Shown here piece after piece: positions 54,484-63,570 of a stretch of DNA of 64,000 nucleotides. This DNA comes from Mesorhizobium muleiense (GTDB lineage: Bacteria; Pseudomonadota; Alphaproteobacteria; Rhizobiales; Rhizobiaceae). Where the stretch lies: the NCBI RefSeq assembly GCF_900099905.1, contig NZ_FNEE01000005.1:62001-126000 (forward strand). The letters are read 5' to 3'. The notes beneath the pieces are model-generated. The model was not told where the DNA came from, made no database searches, and saw only the letters and a list, made by a program, of their open reading frames with translations. The first letter of the stretch is position 1, and every line of letters begins with the position of its first letter. The position numbers and the translations under genes were made by a program.

Positions 54484-54894
54484 TCAAAAAACGTTCGGGA
54501 TATCGGTCAGCGGCGCGGCATTGGCGATCACGCGAACCGCGCGGGCCTTGTGAATGCCGGATTGCTCGGCAATGACGCGCAGGCAGTCCGCACTCTCGGC
54601 GCCCCAGGCCTGCCCCTTGCAGACAAAATCGATCTCCGGCATCGGCAGCCGCGCGGTCTTGGTCGTGGTCGGCGCGCCCTTGACGATGTTTGCCGGCGGG
54701 TTCAGCGAAGCAAAGGCGGGACCAACCGTCGGCGCGAACGCCATGCCGACGAATGCGGCGGCGCCCAGCACCACGAACAGCGCCATCGGATGGTCGTTGG
54801 CGCGCTGGCGCAGCGCCAGCTTCGGCCGCCGGTCGTTGCGCTCCGGCGCCTGCAGGCGGCGGTCATTGCCGGCAGTCCGGATTTTCGTATACAT
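54484..54894 (-). CDS. hypothetical protein with one membrane segment
   Basis: I choose the ATG at 54894 (GAAGGGAAG upstream), giving 136 residues. A basic, polar N-terminus of about 38 residues precedes one hydrophobic helix (about 38-62, LFVVLGAAAFVGMAF). The outer part has two Cys (DFVCKGQ and SADCLRV) that may pair in the periplasm. I do not recognise the family. Its own terminator marks it as a single-gene unit. Confidence 0.7.
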   Translation of the reverse strand: MYTKIRTAGNDRRLQAPERNDRRPKLALRQRANDHPMALFVVLGAAAFVGMAFAPTVGPAFASLNPPANIVKGAPTTTKTARLPMPEIDFVCKGQAWGAESADCLRVIAEQSGIHKARAVRVIANAAPLTDIPNVF

Positions 54895-55159
54895 CGTGCT
54901 TCCCTTCGTCGATCTTCTTTTTCTGTGGAAACGAACATAGCCGCACCCTGTAACGTACGAACGACGCACGCAAACTGACCGTGTAACAGCTTTGAAACGG
55001 GAATTCGGCGGGCGGTCATGCAGGGGCGATGGCGTTCGTTGCCGAACTGTTTTCGTCCAGATGCGTGTTCACGGGATCAAATCGCGCCGCCGCTCTGGCC
55101 CGGCGACGTCCGGTCGTCACCTTGAGACGCCCCCGCCTGCGACGATGAGGCGCTGGTGA

Positions 55160-56446
55160 TTACTGCGGATTAAATTCCCTCAGGATTTTCTGTGCCGCAA
55201 TGCGCCCAGCCACGATTGCGCCTTCGACATAGCCCGGAAACGACGGCGACAATTCCGAGGATGCGAAATACACCGGCGGCGCGCCGGCCAGGATGGTTTT
55301 TTCGGCCTCGGTGGCGCTCGTATCGATGATGAGATCGGCGTAGCCGCCACCGCTCCAGCGATCGTCGGTCCAGTCGCGACAGCTGAAGTCGATGAAGTCG
55401 TCCGCGTCCGTGCCGAGCGCCTGCCTCAGCCGCGCCATAACCTCGGTGCGCAACGCGGCATCTCCAAGTTCCCGCCAGCGGAGGGCAAGCGGCCCGCCGA
55501 CAAAGACGACCAACGCGGGGTGGCCGTCGTCCTTGCTGGCGTCACAGGCAAAAAGTGCCGGCGGATCGCGCCACATCACCATGCCGCTCAGGCCCCTGGC
55601 GCGCCAAAACGCGGTGGCATAGCGCATTTGTACTTTGATCACCGCGCCGCTCTGCCAGACGCCGAGAGCCCTTTGCAAGGCAGCCGGCAGCGGCGGCGCG
55701 AAGTCCAGCTTCGAAGCCATCATCGGCGGCATGGCGATCAGCGCTATTCGAGCCGTGATCGAGCCCGTCGTCGACGCGAGACGAACGCCTCCCGGTCTGC
55801 GCTCGATCGTTCTGACCGGCGTGTTCAATCGCAGGCGGTCGCCGAGATCGCCAGCCAGATCATCCGCCAGGGACTGCATGGTTTCGAGCACGAAATACTG
55901 CAGTTCCGACACCTCGTTGGTGATACGACGGTCATTGTCGATGAGGTGCCAAAGCGGCAGTTTTTCGAGCGCTTGGCACCACAGGCCCTGGATCATCGAG
56001 CGGAAAGCCGCCTTGGCCTCGCCGGGATCGTTCTGGCGATCGAGCCAAGCGGCGACGGTCAAGCCGGCGATAGCCGGATCGCCCGGTGCGATCGCGTTCA
56101 TGCGGTCGCGGATCGACATCGAGGCGTGGTAGATTCGCTCGACTTGCTTTGCGCCGGTCAGCGGCTGGGCGACGAACTCGCCCTTGGCATAGGTCTCGAC
56201 CAACGTCTTGCCGCGCGCTCGCACCAGGGCCATCAGTTCCGGCATGTCCTCGCACAGGAACTGACCGCCGCTGTCGATCCGCTCGCCAAGCCCGTTCCAC
56301 TGGGACTCGACCCGCCCGCCGACGCGGCCGCGCGCCTCGAGCAGCGCAAGATTAATGCCGGCCTTGCTCAATTCATGCGCGGCTGACAGGCCGGTAAAGC
56401 CGGCGCCGACGATGGCGACATCGGTTCGTACCGTCTGGCGCTTCAA
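55160..56446 (-). CDS. flavin-containing amine oxidase (monoamine oxidase-like)
   Basis: The 428-residue FAD enzyme has the dinucleotide-binding motif VAIVGAGFTGLSAAHELSKAG at about 9-29, GRVGGRVES with the flavin-contact Arg residues near 41-49 and the C-terminal FAD segment FASSELSPSFPGYVEGAIVAGRIAA. It should oxidise a primary or secondary amine to aldehyde or imine with H2O2 release. The neighbours do not define a pathway; the next gene on the strand is 132 bp away (a dipeptidase). Confidence 0.87.
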   Translation of the reverse strand: MKRQTVRTDVAIVGAGFTGLSAAHELSKAGINLALLEARGRVGGRVESQWNGLGERIDSGGQFLCEDMPELMALVRARGKTLVETYAKGEFVAQPLTGAKQVERIYHASMSIRDRMNAIAPGDPAIAGLTVAAWLDRQNDPGEAKAAFRSMIQGLWCQALEKLPLWHLIDNDRRITNEVSELQYFVLETMQSLADDLAGDLGDRLRLNTPVRTIERRPGGVRLASTTGSITARIALIAMPPMMASKLDFAPPLPAALQRALGVWQSGAVIKVQMRYATAFWRARGLSGMVMWRDPPALFACDASKDDGHPALVVFVGGPLALRWRELGDAALRTEVMARLRQALGTDADDFIDFSCRDWTDDRWSGGGYADLIIDTSATEAEKTILAGAPPVYFASSELSPSFPGYVEGAIVAGRIAAQKILREFNPQ

Positions 56447-56578
56447 GAGCCGGCCCTGAAGGTCTCGACGTCCGCAATCATCCGCGGCTTGAGCTTCGGA
56501 GACAGCGGTCCTGTCGAGATCATCAAACCCCGCTCGATCGAATTGCAGGTCGCTGGCTGCTCCGCCGGGCGACCCGCT

Positions 56579-57637
56579 TTAGCCAATGGTCTTTTCCAGC
56601 ATGCTTATCCAGTTGCGGTAGGCGATCTTCTCGATCAGCGCGCGACCGAAGCCGTGCGCGGCGAACGCGTCGAGCAGCTTCGGCAGGCCGGTGACGTCGC
56701 CGATCACAGCCGGGATCATGGCGCCGTCGAAGTCGGACCCGAGCCCGACGCCGTCTTCGCCCAAAGCATGCAGCAGTGAATCGACATGGCGCACCATGAC
56801 GTCGAGACTGGTATCGGCATTCATCCTGCCGTCTTCGCGCAAAAACCCGGTCGCGAAATTCAGCCCGACCATGCCGCCCGAGTCGCGGATCGCGCCGAGC
56901 TGCCATTCGGTGAGGTTACGCGAATGGCCGCAGATCGCATGGACATTGGAATGGGTCGCGACCAGTGGTGCGTCGCTGATCTCGGCGACGTCGCGAAACC
57001 CCTTCTCGTTGAGGTGCGAAAGATCGACCATGATGCCGAGCTGGTTGCAGGCCTTGACCAGCGCCTTGCCGGCATCGGTCAGGCCAGGTCCGGTGTCGGG
57101 CGTCGACGGGAAACGGAACGGCACGCCATTGCCGAAAGCGTTCGGGCGGCTCCAGACGATGCCGAGCGAGCGCAAGCCGGCCGCATGCAGCACGTCGAGC
57201 ATGGTCAGTTCGGGGTCGATCGCCTCGACGCCTTCGATATGGAACACCGCTGCGATCGCCCCTTGCGCCATCGCGTTTCGCACATCGCCGGCGCTGCGGC
57301 AGACGGTGAGCGCCGACGCTCGTTCCAGCCTGAACAGGATCGAGGCCATGGCGATGGTGGAAGCAAGCGCGTCGGCGCGCGCAATTTCGGGCGGCAGGGG
57401 CTCGATCTCGCTTGGCGCGGGAGGAACCGCACTGCGCTTGGATTTCTCGACCGGCGGCGGAAAGATTGCGAACATGCCGCCGGCAAAGCCGCCCTGTTTC
57501 GCACGCGGCAGGTCGATGTGGCCACCCGATGTTCCCTCGATGAACAGCCTTTCGACATCCGCGTCTTTCGACTGATAGAGCCTGAGCAGCGTGTCGTTGT
57601 GGCCGTCGAAGACGGGGACAAGATCGGTTTCGGTCAT
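56579..57637 (-). CDS. membrane dipeptidase (M19/renal dipeptidase family)
   Basis: The 352-residue zinc enzyme begins MTETDLVPVFDGHNDTLLRL, where the His and Asp of DGHND bind zinc. FHIEGVEAI supplies the bridging Glu, VATHSNVHAICGHSRN two His and GSDFDGA the last Asp of the site. It hydrolyses dipeptides, including those with D-residues. The ATG at 57637 directly follows a TTG that could also start it. There is no signal peptide, as usual for bacterial members. Confidence 0.9.
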   Translation of the reverse strand: MTETDLVPVFDGHNDTLLRLYQSKDADVERLFIEGTSGGHIDLPRAKQGGFAGGMFAIFPPPVEKSKRSAVPPAPSEIEPLPPEIARADALASTIAMASILFRLERASALTVCRSAGDVRNAMAQGAIAAVFHIEGVEAIDPELTMLDVLHAAGLRSLGIVWSRPNAFGNGVPFRFPSTPDTGPGLTDAGKALVKACNQLGIMVDLSHLNEKGFRDVAEISDAPLVATHSNVHAICGHSRNLTEWQLGAIRDSGGMVGLNFATGFLREDGRMNADTSLDVMVRHVDSLLHALGEDGVGLGSDFDGAMIPAVIGDVTGLPKLLDAFAAHGFGRALIEKIAYRNWISMLEKTIG

Positions 57638-57776
57638 CAAGGGATCATTTCGGTTCGATTGGTCGGGCGGGCAATATCCTACTTAGGCAAGGCAATACCC
57701 ACTAGGCAAGTCGAGCGCTCGAACGATCGGGCAGGAGACGCCGAATTGAAGGCGAGGGGCTTTGGGCGCGTTCTTG

Positions 57777-57922
57777 CCTTCTCCCCTTGTGGGAGAAGGT
57801 GGATCGGCGCGCAGCGCCGAGACGGTTGAGGGGTGTTGGACAGAGTGCTGTCGGTGCCAAGCTGGAGCACCCCTCATCCGACCGAGCTTCGCTCGGCCAC
57901 CTTCTCCCACAAGGGGAGAAGG
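57777..57922. repeat. RIME-like palindromic intergenic element, copy 3
   Basis: Perfect outer arms CCTTCTCCCCTTGTGGGAGAAGG (left, 57777) and its inverse (right, ending 57922) enclose smaller inverted repeats CACCCCTC/GAGGGGTG. It belongs to a different subtype from copies 1 and 2. It fills most of the 311-bp gap between the dipeptidase and GNAT genes; no gene is seen there. Confidence 0.8.
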
Positions 57923-57948
57923 GGGAGCCACTGGCGCCGGGATCGACG

Positions 57949-58248
57949 CTATTGCTTCAGCACGTCGGCCCATTCCTGGTGACGTCGGAACTGGGCGTTG
58001 GCGAACGGGCAGAGCGGAATGATCTTCTTGCCCGCCGCGCGCGCGTCCTCGACGGCGCGGGTAACGAGCCTAAGCCCCGCGCCCTGGCCGCGAAACGCAT
58101 CCGGCACTTCGGTGTGGTCGATGATGATCTGGTGCTCGCCGACCTTGGTAAAAGTCATCTCCGCCTCGGCGCCGTCAGGCCCGCGCAGGAGATAACGGCC
58201 CTTGGAACCGCGATCCTCCAGTTCGACCTCCGGCAATTGGTCAGGCAT
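57949..58248 (-). CDS. YjdJ-type GNAT N-acetyltransferase
   Basis: The 99-residue protein is a minimal acetyltransferase of the GCN5-related small family: the acceptor-side strand IIIDHTEVPDAFRGQGAGLRLVTRAVEDAR contains the RGQGAG acetyl-CoA loop, and the end LCPFANAQFRRHQEW is typical. The substrate is unknown. It starts 3 bp after the stop of the upstream hydrolase on the same strand, so the two are co-transcribed. Confidence 0.88.
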   Translation of the reverse strand: MPDQLPEVELEDRGSKGRYLLRGPDGAEAEMTFTKVGEHQIIIDHTEVPDAFRGQGAGLRLVTRAVEDARAAGKKIIPLCPFANAQFRRHQEWADVLKQ

Positions 58249-58251
58249 TGC

Positions 58252-58875
58252 TTACGCTCCTTCTGCCGGCGTAGCGGACAGGAACCGCCGCGCCGCCTCG
58301 ATCTCGTTCGACTGCACCTCATGGCCGCCGTCGTGCCACTCCACTGTGACATCGGCGCCATCGGCGCGCAAATGGGCTTCCAGCCGCGACGTCAGGTTGG
58401 GCGGACAGATCGGATCGCGCCTGCCTGCTGTGACCAGGATGCGGCGGCCGGCCAAGCCGCCCTTCACCTCCGGTTCGAATGGAATCAGCGGATGCATCAG
58501 CACCGCCGCATCGAACAGAGAGGGCGCCGCGAACATCACCGAGGCCAGGATGTTGGCGCCGTTGGAATAGCCGAGGCCAAGCACCGACGCGGGCTTTGCC
58601 GCCCCGATATGCGCCTTGACGAAGCCAATCATCTTGTCCGTCGCCCGCGCCAGGTCGTCCATGTCGTAGACGCCCTCGCCGGTGCGGCGAAAGAAGCGCG
58701 CAGCACCGTCTTCCGAGACATCGCCGCGCGGCGAAACGATAGTCGCCTGCGGCGCGAGATCACGCCCGAGCGACAGAAGCTGGTTCTCGTCGGCCCCGGT
58801 GCCGTGGAAGACGAAGAGCAGCGATCCATCAGGCGAACCCGGCAGTGTCTTGTAGGTGTAAGCGTCGTTGCTCAT
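58252..58875 (-). CDS. phospholipase/carboxylesterase-type alpha/beta hydrolase
   Basis: The 207-residue protein has the oxyanion segment FVFHGTGADENQL near 22, nucleophile Ser in GLGYSNGAN near 104, Asp in TAGRRDPICPP and His in HDGGHEV. It fits the short carboxylesterase/lysophospholipase family (PF02230). In many rhizobia it lies beside a ring-cleaving dioxygenase, as here, which suggests a shared aromatic-breakdown or stress role. It forms an operon with the GNAT gene. Confidence 0.87.
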   Translation of the reverse strand: MSNDAYTYKTLPGSPDGSLLFVFHGTGADENQLLSLGRDLAPQATIVSPRGDVSEDGAARFFRRTGEGVYDMDDLARATDKMIGFVKAHIGAAKPASVLGLGYSNGANILASVMFAAPSLFDAAVLMHPLIPFEPEVKGGLAGRRILVTAGRRDPICPPNLTSRLEAHLRADGADVTVEWHDGGHEVQSNEIEAARRFLSATPAEGA

Positions 58876-58973
58876 GGCCTTGTCCTTAATGCATGTCGCG
58901 CAAAAGTGCGCAGCGGTTTTGCGATGACCAAACTAAAGGCGCGTCGCCCAACCTGGTCAAACGCGATGCGCTT

Positions 58974-59906
58974 TTAGTCTTCCAGCTTCTGCAGATGTTG
59001 CTCGAGATACGGCCTCAGATGCTGGTGCTGCGACGGCAGCTTCAGCGCCTCGCCGAGATGGGCGGCGTCCTCGTCGCGGTCGAAGCCCGGCTCGTTGGTG
59101 GCGACTTCGAACAGCACGCCGCCCGGCGTGCGGAAATAGATCGCCCAGAAATAATCGCGGTCGATCACCGGCGTCACCTGGTAGCCGGTGTCCATCAGCG
59201 CCTTGCGCACTTCGAGCTGCTTGGCGCGGTTTTCGACAGCGAAGGCGACGTGGTGGACCGAGCCGGCGCCGAGATCGGCAAAAGTGGCGCCCGGCAGCGA
59301 TTCGATATCGACGATGTTGGCACCGTTGCCGTCCTTCACCGCCAGCCTTTTTACAGTTCCAGACGTGTCGACTTCCTCATAGCCCATGAATTTCAGCAGC
59401 TCTTCCGTGGCGCCGCCATCCTTCAGCCTGAGCGACACCGAGTGAAAGCCGCGGATCGCCTCGTCGGACGGAACATCGCCCTTCGCCCATGGCGCACGGG
59501 TGTCGGCCTTGTCCTCGACCAGCGCAAACCCGTCCCCATCGGGACCGGCGAAGCCAAGGCGCTTGTCGCCGAAGCTCTCTTCGCGCGACAGCCCGGCGAC
59601 GCCCTTATCGGCAAAACGCTTTTCCCAATAGGCAAGCGTGCCTTCGGGCACCGAATAGACCGTGGTGCCGACCTCGCCAACGCCGTGGCGGCCCTTGCCG
59701 ATGTTGGGGAACGGAAAGTAGGTCATCACCGAACCGGGCGTGCCGAGCTCGTCGGCATAGTAGAGATGGTAGACATCCGGCGCGTCGAAATTGACGGTTT
59801 TCTTGACCCGGCGCAGGCCGAGCTTTTTTGTGAAGAACTCGTTGTTCTGGCGCGCATCCCTGGCCATCGAGGTGACGTGATGCAGACCCCTGATCTGGTT
59901 GAGCAT
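58974..59906 (-). CDS. ring-cleaving dioxygenase (glyoxalase/bleomycin-resistance superfamily)
   Basis: The ATG at 59906 gives 310 residues starting MLNQIRGLHHVTS. Two tandem vicinal-oxygen-chelate modules are visible; metal ligands are the His in LHHVT, the His in VHHVAF near 223 and the Glu in GGVLFEVAT. It is of the MhqO/MhqA type, which cleaves hydroquinones and is involved in quinone resistance. The hydrolase downstream, 98 bp away, is a usual companion of this type. Confidence 0.87.
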   Translation of the reverse strand: MLNQIRGLHHVTSMARDARQNNEFFTKKLGLRRVKKTVNFDAPDVYHLYYADELGTPGSVMTYFPFPNIGKGRHGVGEVGTTVYSVPEGTLAYWEKRFADKGVAGLSREESFGDKRLGFAGPDGDGFALVEDKADTRAPWAKGDVPSDEAIRGFHSVSLRLKDGGATEELLKFMGYEEVDTSGTVKRLAVKDGNGANIVDIESLPGATFADLGAGSVHHVAFAVENRAKQLEVRKALMDTGYQVTPVIDRDYFWAIYFRTPGGVLFEVATNEPGFDRDEDAAHLGEALKLPSQHQHLRPYLEQHLQKLED

Positions 59907-60138
59907 TTTCCTGCTCCTTCCTTGTCCTGTGCGGCCCATGCCGCGGTCCACGCCAATATGAGGAGCCGCCAGCCGGCGGCAAAGGCCGCAAACACAGAAT
60001 AGACTGTGCTCTATAAGTGAACAATAAAGCGACTTTTGTTCACCATTTTGCGAACACCTGAGGCTTGTGTCGCAACAAAAATTCGGCTCCCGTGATCGGC
60101 AGGTATTCGCGACAGGTTTTCAATGAAGGACACCCGCA

Positions 60139-61719
60139 TTGGTCAGAAAAGACAGACGCCCGAATGTTCTCCTGATCACCTGCGACCAGTGGCGCGGCGA
60201 CTGCCTGTCGGCGGCAGGCCACAAGGTGGTGCGAACGCCGAATGCCGATGCGCTCGCCGCCGAGGGTGTGCTGTTTCGACAGCATTTTGGCGGGGCGGCG
60301 CCCTGCTCGCCGGCACGCGCCTGCCTCTACACCGGCCTTTACCAGATGAACAACCGCGTCTGCCGCAACGGCACGCCGCTCGACGCCCGCCATGGCAACA
60401 TCGCGCTCTCGGCACGCAGTCTCGGCTATGATCCGACGCTGTTCGGCTATACCGACGTGTCGCCCGATCCGCGCATGCTGGCGCCAGGCGACCCGCGGCT
60501 GAAAAGCTATGAAGGCGTGCTGCCCGGCTTCACCGTGCGCCAACTCCTGCCGGAGCACCAGAAACCGTGGCTGTCATGGCTCAAAGCGCGCGGCATCGAT
60601 AGCAGCGCCGGTTTTCCCGATATCCATCGCCCAGCGGACGAAATCGTTGCTGCCACGACGGACGGCGCCGTGACCACCTCACCGCCCGTCTACTCGAAGG
60701 ACGAGACCCCAGCCGCCTTCCTGACCGGCGAATTCGTCCGCTGGCTCGGCGAACAGGAGCGCGGTACACCGTGGTTCGCGCATCTTTCCTTCCTCAGCCC
60801 GCATCCGCCCTTCATCGTGCCGGAGCCTTACAACAGCATGTATGGCCCAGCCGACGGAACAGCCTTCCGCCGCGCCGCGAACTGGCAGGCCGAGGCGCAG
60901 AGCCACCCCTACCTCGCCTATGAACTTGACCAGCAGCAGCGGGCAAATTTCCGCCCCGGCGCCGAGGGCAAGGTGCGCGACTGGGGCGACGACAATTTTG
61001 GCCGCATCCGCGCGCTCTATTACGGCATGATCTCGGAAGTCGACGCGCAGCTTGGCCGCATCTGGCAGGCGGTCAAGGCGGCGGATGCCTGGGACGACAC
61101 CATCGTCGTGCTGACCTCTGACCATGCCGAGATGATGGGCGACCATTTCATGCTGGGCAAGGGCGGCTTCTTCGACGGCAGTTTTCATATTCCGCTGATC
61201 ATCCGCGACCCGCGTCGCCGCAAGGCGGCCGGCGCCAGCGTCGACCGCTTCACCGAAGCGGTGGACATAGCGCCGACATTGCTCGATCTGCTTGGCGAGG
61301 TATCCCCGCCGCATCTCGACGGACAATCGCTGAAGCCGTTCCTGGATGCCGGGGAGCCGGGCAACTGGCGCGGGGCCGCGCATTGGGAGTTCGACTTCCG
61401 CTCGGTTGCCGACGGTCATGCCGAGCGCCATTTCGGCGTCGGTCCGCGCCAATGCAATCTGGCGGTCATCCGCACGAAACAATTCAAATATGTACATTTC
61501 GGCGGCGGCCTGCCGCCGCTGCTGTTCGACCTGGAGCAGGATCGGAACGAACTGACCAATGTCGCTGCCGACCCGACCTATCTGCCGGTCCGCCTGGAGC
61601 TTGCCGAAAGGCTGCTTGCCTGGCGGGCCGAACATCTCGATCAGTCGCTGGCGCTTGCCGAACTGACCGAGGATGGCGTGGTCGGCCACGTCGCAGGCCT
61701 GCCACCTTTCCCATCATGA
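60139..61719 (+). CDS. phosphonate monoester hydrolase / sulfatase (alkaline phosphatase superfamily)
   Basis: The 526-residue enzyme starts at a TTG with AAGGA eight bases upstream. Its metal-binding start VLLITCDQWRGD (Asp16) and the formylglycine site Cys56-Ser-Pro-Ala-Arg60 show that Cys56 is oxidised to the catalytic aldehyde hydrate. The second metal cluster lies in VLTSDHAEMMGDH. Length and segments such as YKYVHFGG and HYEYDF-like HWEFDFRSV match the Rhizobium phosphonate monoester hydrolase/phosphodiesterase type more than ordinary arylsulfatase. No signal peptide is visible, so it is cytoplasmic. Confidence 0.85.
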   Translation: MVRKDRRPNVLLITCDQWRGDCLSAAGHKVVRTPNADALAAEGVLFRQHFGGAAPCSPARACLYTGLYQMNNRVCRNGTPLDARHGNIALSARSLGYDPTLFGYTDVSPDPRMLAPGDPRLKSYEGVLPGFTVRQLLPEHQKPWLSWLKARGIDSSAGFPDIHRPADEIVAATTDGAVTTSPPVYSKDETPAAFLTGEFVRWLGEQERGTPWFAHLSFLSPHPPFIVPEPYNSMYGPADGTAFRRAANWQAEAQSHPYLAYELDQQQRANFRPGAEGKVRDWGDDNFGRIRALYYGMISEVDAQLGRIWQAVKAADAWDDTIVVLTSDHAEMMGDHFMLGKGGFFDGSFHIPLIIRDPRRRKAAGASVDRFTEAVDIAPTLLDLLGEVSPPHLDGQSLKPFLDAGEPGNWRGAAHWEFDFRSVADGHAERHFGVGPRQCNLAVIRTKQFKYVHFGGGLPPLLFDLEQDRNELTNVAADPTYLPVRLELAERLLAWRAEHLDQSLALAELTEDGVVGHVAGLPPFPS

Positions 61720-61721
61720 AA

Positions 61722-61753
61722 AGGCCCGCGCCGTTGCCGCCGCGGGCCTCTTT
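61722..61753. terminator. bidirectional terminator between convergent genes
   Basis: AGGCCCGCG at 61722-61730 pairs with CGCGGGCCT at 61741-61749; CTTT follows on the plus strand and TTTTC on the minus strand. It serves the hydrolase gene (stop 61719) and the PRC-barrel gene (stop 61769). Confidence 0.85.
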
Positions 61754-61768
61754 CATCGTTGGCGCAAG

Positions 61769-63286
61769 CTAGCGCATCATCATGCGCTGGGTGTCGCGGT
61801 TTTGCGCATATGTGGCCTTGTCATAGGGGGCCTGCCCCTCGAGCTGCTCCTTGGTGAAGTTCGTGTAGAGATAGCGATTGCCATCCTTGTCGGTCATGAA
61901 TTTAAGGTTGTCCATGCCGATCGCCACTTCCTTCTCGCCAACCCCGAGGAAACCGCCGACGTCGATGATGACGGCGTCGACCTTCTTGTCGCCCGTCAGC
62001 ACGACGTCACCAATCTCACCGAGGTTGACATCGTTGGCGCCATAGACGGTGGTTCCAACCAAATCCTCGGAGCGGATTTTGTCGACCGGCATTTCAGTCA
62101 GCGCCGACTTGTCGATCGCCGCGGTCTGTGTCTGGTCGGGTGTTGCGTCAGGCGTTGTTGCAGCCGGTGCCTCGGCCGTCTTGTCCGCCGGTGCCGGAGC
62201 AGTGGTGTCAGGCGTTGCTGCAGCCGGAGCCTCGGCCGTCTTGTCCGCCGGTGCCGGAGCAGTCGTGTCAGGCATTGCCGCCGGGGCCTCGGCCGTCTTG
62301 TCTGCCGGTGCCGGAGCAGCGGGTTCAGGCGTTGCCGCCGGAGCTTCCGCGGTCTTTTCCGCCGGGGCTGGAGTGACAGCAGGGGTGGTGGTTACTGGCG
62401 CCGGCGTCGCCGCGTCAGTCGATGCGGTTGTCGCCGGGGCGGGATCATAGGGCTCGCGGTCGAACTCCGGCAGCGCCTCCAGGTCTTCCTTCGTGGTCTC
62501 GGCCACCAGCCAGCGATCGCCATCCCTCTCCGCCCACTTGGCCTTGTCGAACTGATAGGCGACATTCTTTTCGCCAACCTCGAGGAAGCCGCCGACGCCA
62601 ATGATCAGCGACTCGGCCTTGCCATCCTTGGCCAGAACGATGTCGTTCACGTCGCCGATGTTTTGAGCGTCGTCGCCAGTGCCGTTATAGACGGTTTCGC
62701 CGATGATATTCGTGGCAAGGTTGCCGTCGGCACTCTTCACAGGTTCGGCCGGAGCTGCGGCGCTATCGGCTGGAGCCGCCGGAGCATTTTGCGCCGTTGT
62801 ATCCGTCGAGGTCGATGGAGCGGGAGCCGTAGCCGTGGTGTCGGTGGCCGCAGGAGCCGGATCGTATGGCGTGCGGTCGAAGTCCGGCTGAGCCGTCAGC
62901 TCATCCTTTGTGGTTTCGGCAATCAGCCAGCGGTCGCCATTCCGTTCGGCCCATTGCAGCTTGTTGTAGTCGAAAGCGACATTCTTGGCGCCAACGCCAA
63001 GAAAGCCGCCGACGCCGATGACGACGGATTTCGCCTGACCGTTTTCATCGAAGACGACGTCACTGACCTCACCGATGTTCTCGGCATCGTCGCCGGTGCC
63101 GTTATAGACGGATTCACCAATGATATTGGTCATCAGGCTGCCCTCGGCCCGCGCAGCGGGAGCCGCCGGAGCGGTCTCCTGGACCGCCGGCTCCTGGGTG
63201 GGCGCCGGTGTTGTGGCTTCCTGCGCATACGCACCGGTCGCAATCAACGCTGCCAGTGCGGTGGTGGATAAAAGGGTGCGGATCAT
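61769..63286 (-). CDS. secreted protein with three PRC-barrel domains and Ala/Pro/Thr repeat linkers
   Basis: The 505-residue precursor has a Sec signal peptide (1-21, ending AYA). PRC-barrel domains are at about 50-125, 188-262 and 400-475; each has the pattern NIGEVSDVVF...VIIGVGGFLGVGEKNVA. The barrels are joined by low-complexity linkers, and the second linker holds four near-identical blocks of about 19 residues built on APADKTAEAPAATPD (nucleotides about 62156-62375). The last barrel is more distant from the first two, which look like a recent duplication. PRC barrels bind proteins or RNA; a periplasmic or envelope role is inferred. Confidence 0.85.
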   Translation of the reverse strand: MIRTLLSTTALAALIATGAYAQEATTPAPTQEPAVQETAPAAPAARAEGSLMTNIIGESVYNGTGDDAENIGEVSDVVFDENGQAKSVVIGVGGFLGVGAKNVAFDYNKLQWAERNGDRWLIAETTKDELTAQPDFDRTPYDPAPAATDTTATAPAPSTSTDTTAQNAPAAPADSAAAPAEPVKSADGNLATNIIGETVYNGTGDDAQNIGDVNDIVLAKDGKAESLIIGVGGFLEVGEKNVAYQFDKAKWAERDGDRWLVAETTKEDLEALPEFDREPYDPAPATTASTDAATPAPVTTTPAVTPAPAEKTAEAPAATPEPAAPAPADKTAEAPAAMPDTTAPAPADKTAEAPAAATPDTTAPAPADKTAEAPAATTPDATPDQTQTAAIDKSALTEMPVDKIRSEDLVGTTVYGANDVNLGEIGDVVLTGDKKVDAVIIDVGGFLGVGEKEVAIGMDNLKFMTDKDGNRYLYTNFTKEQLEGQAPYDKATYAQNRDTQRMMMR

Positions 63287-63570
63287 CGTAATCCTCCTCG
63301 TGCGTTATCTCTGGCCGCGAGCAAGGGAGCTCGGTCGCGGCGTTACACATTCACAACGTCGTGACCGCGCCGTTGTTCCGACACCAGGGCGAGCGTTGTG
63401 AAAAAACCACCCGAATCGCGCTCAATTATGCGTTTGGCCGGGTGAGATTGGCTCCTGTATTTTCGTTAGAGCTGCGGAACTTTTTTTCAACCGCCCCGTT
63501 TCGGCCCATGGCTCGGTCTGTTACGGCCGATGATTATCCAATGGTAGCCAAGAAAAATCGGAGCGGGGGA

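Noticed and set aside
62156..62375. CRISPR-like array in regular repeats
   Set aside because: The repeats are in frame and code for the Ala/Pro/Thr linker of the PRC-barrel protein; there are no unique spacers.
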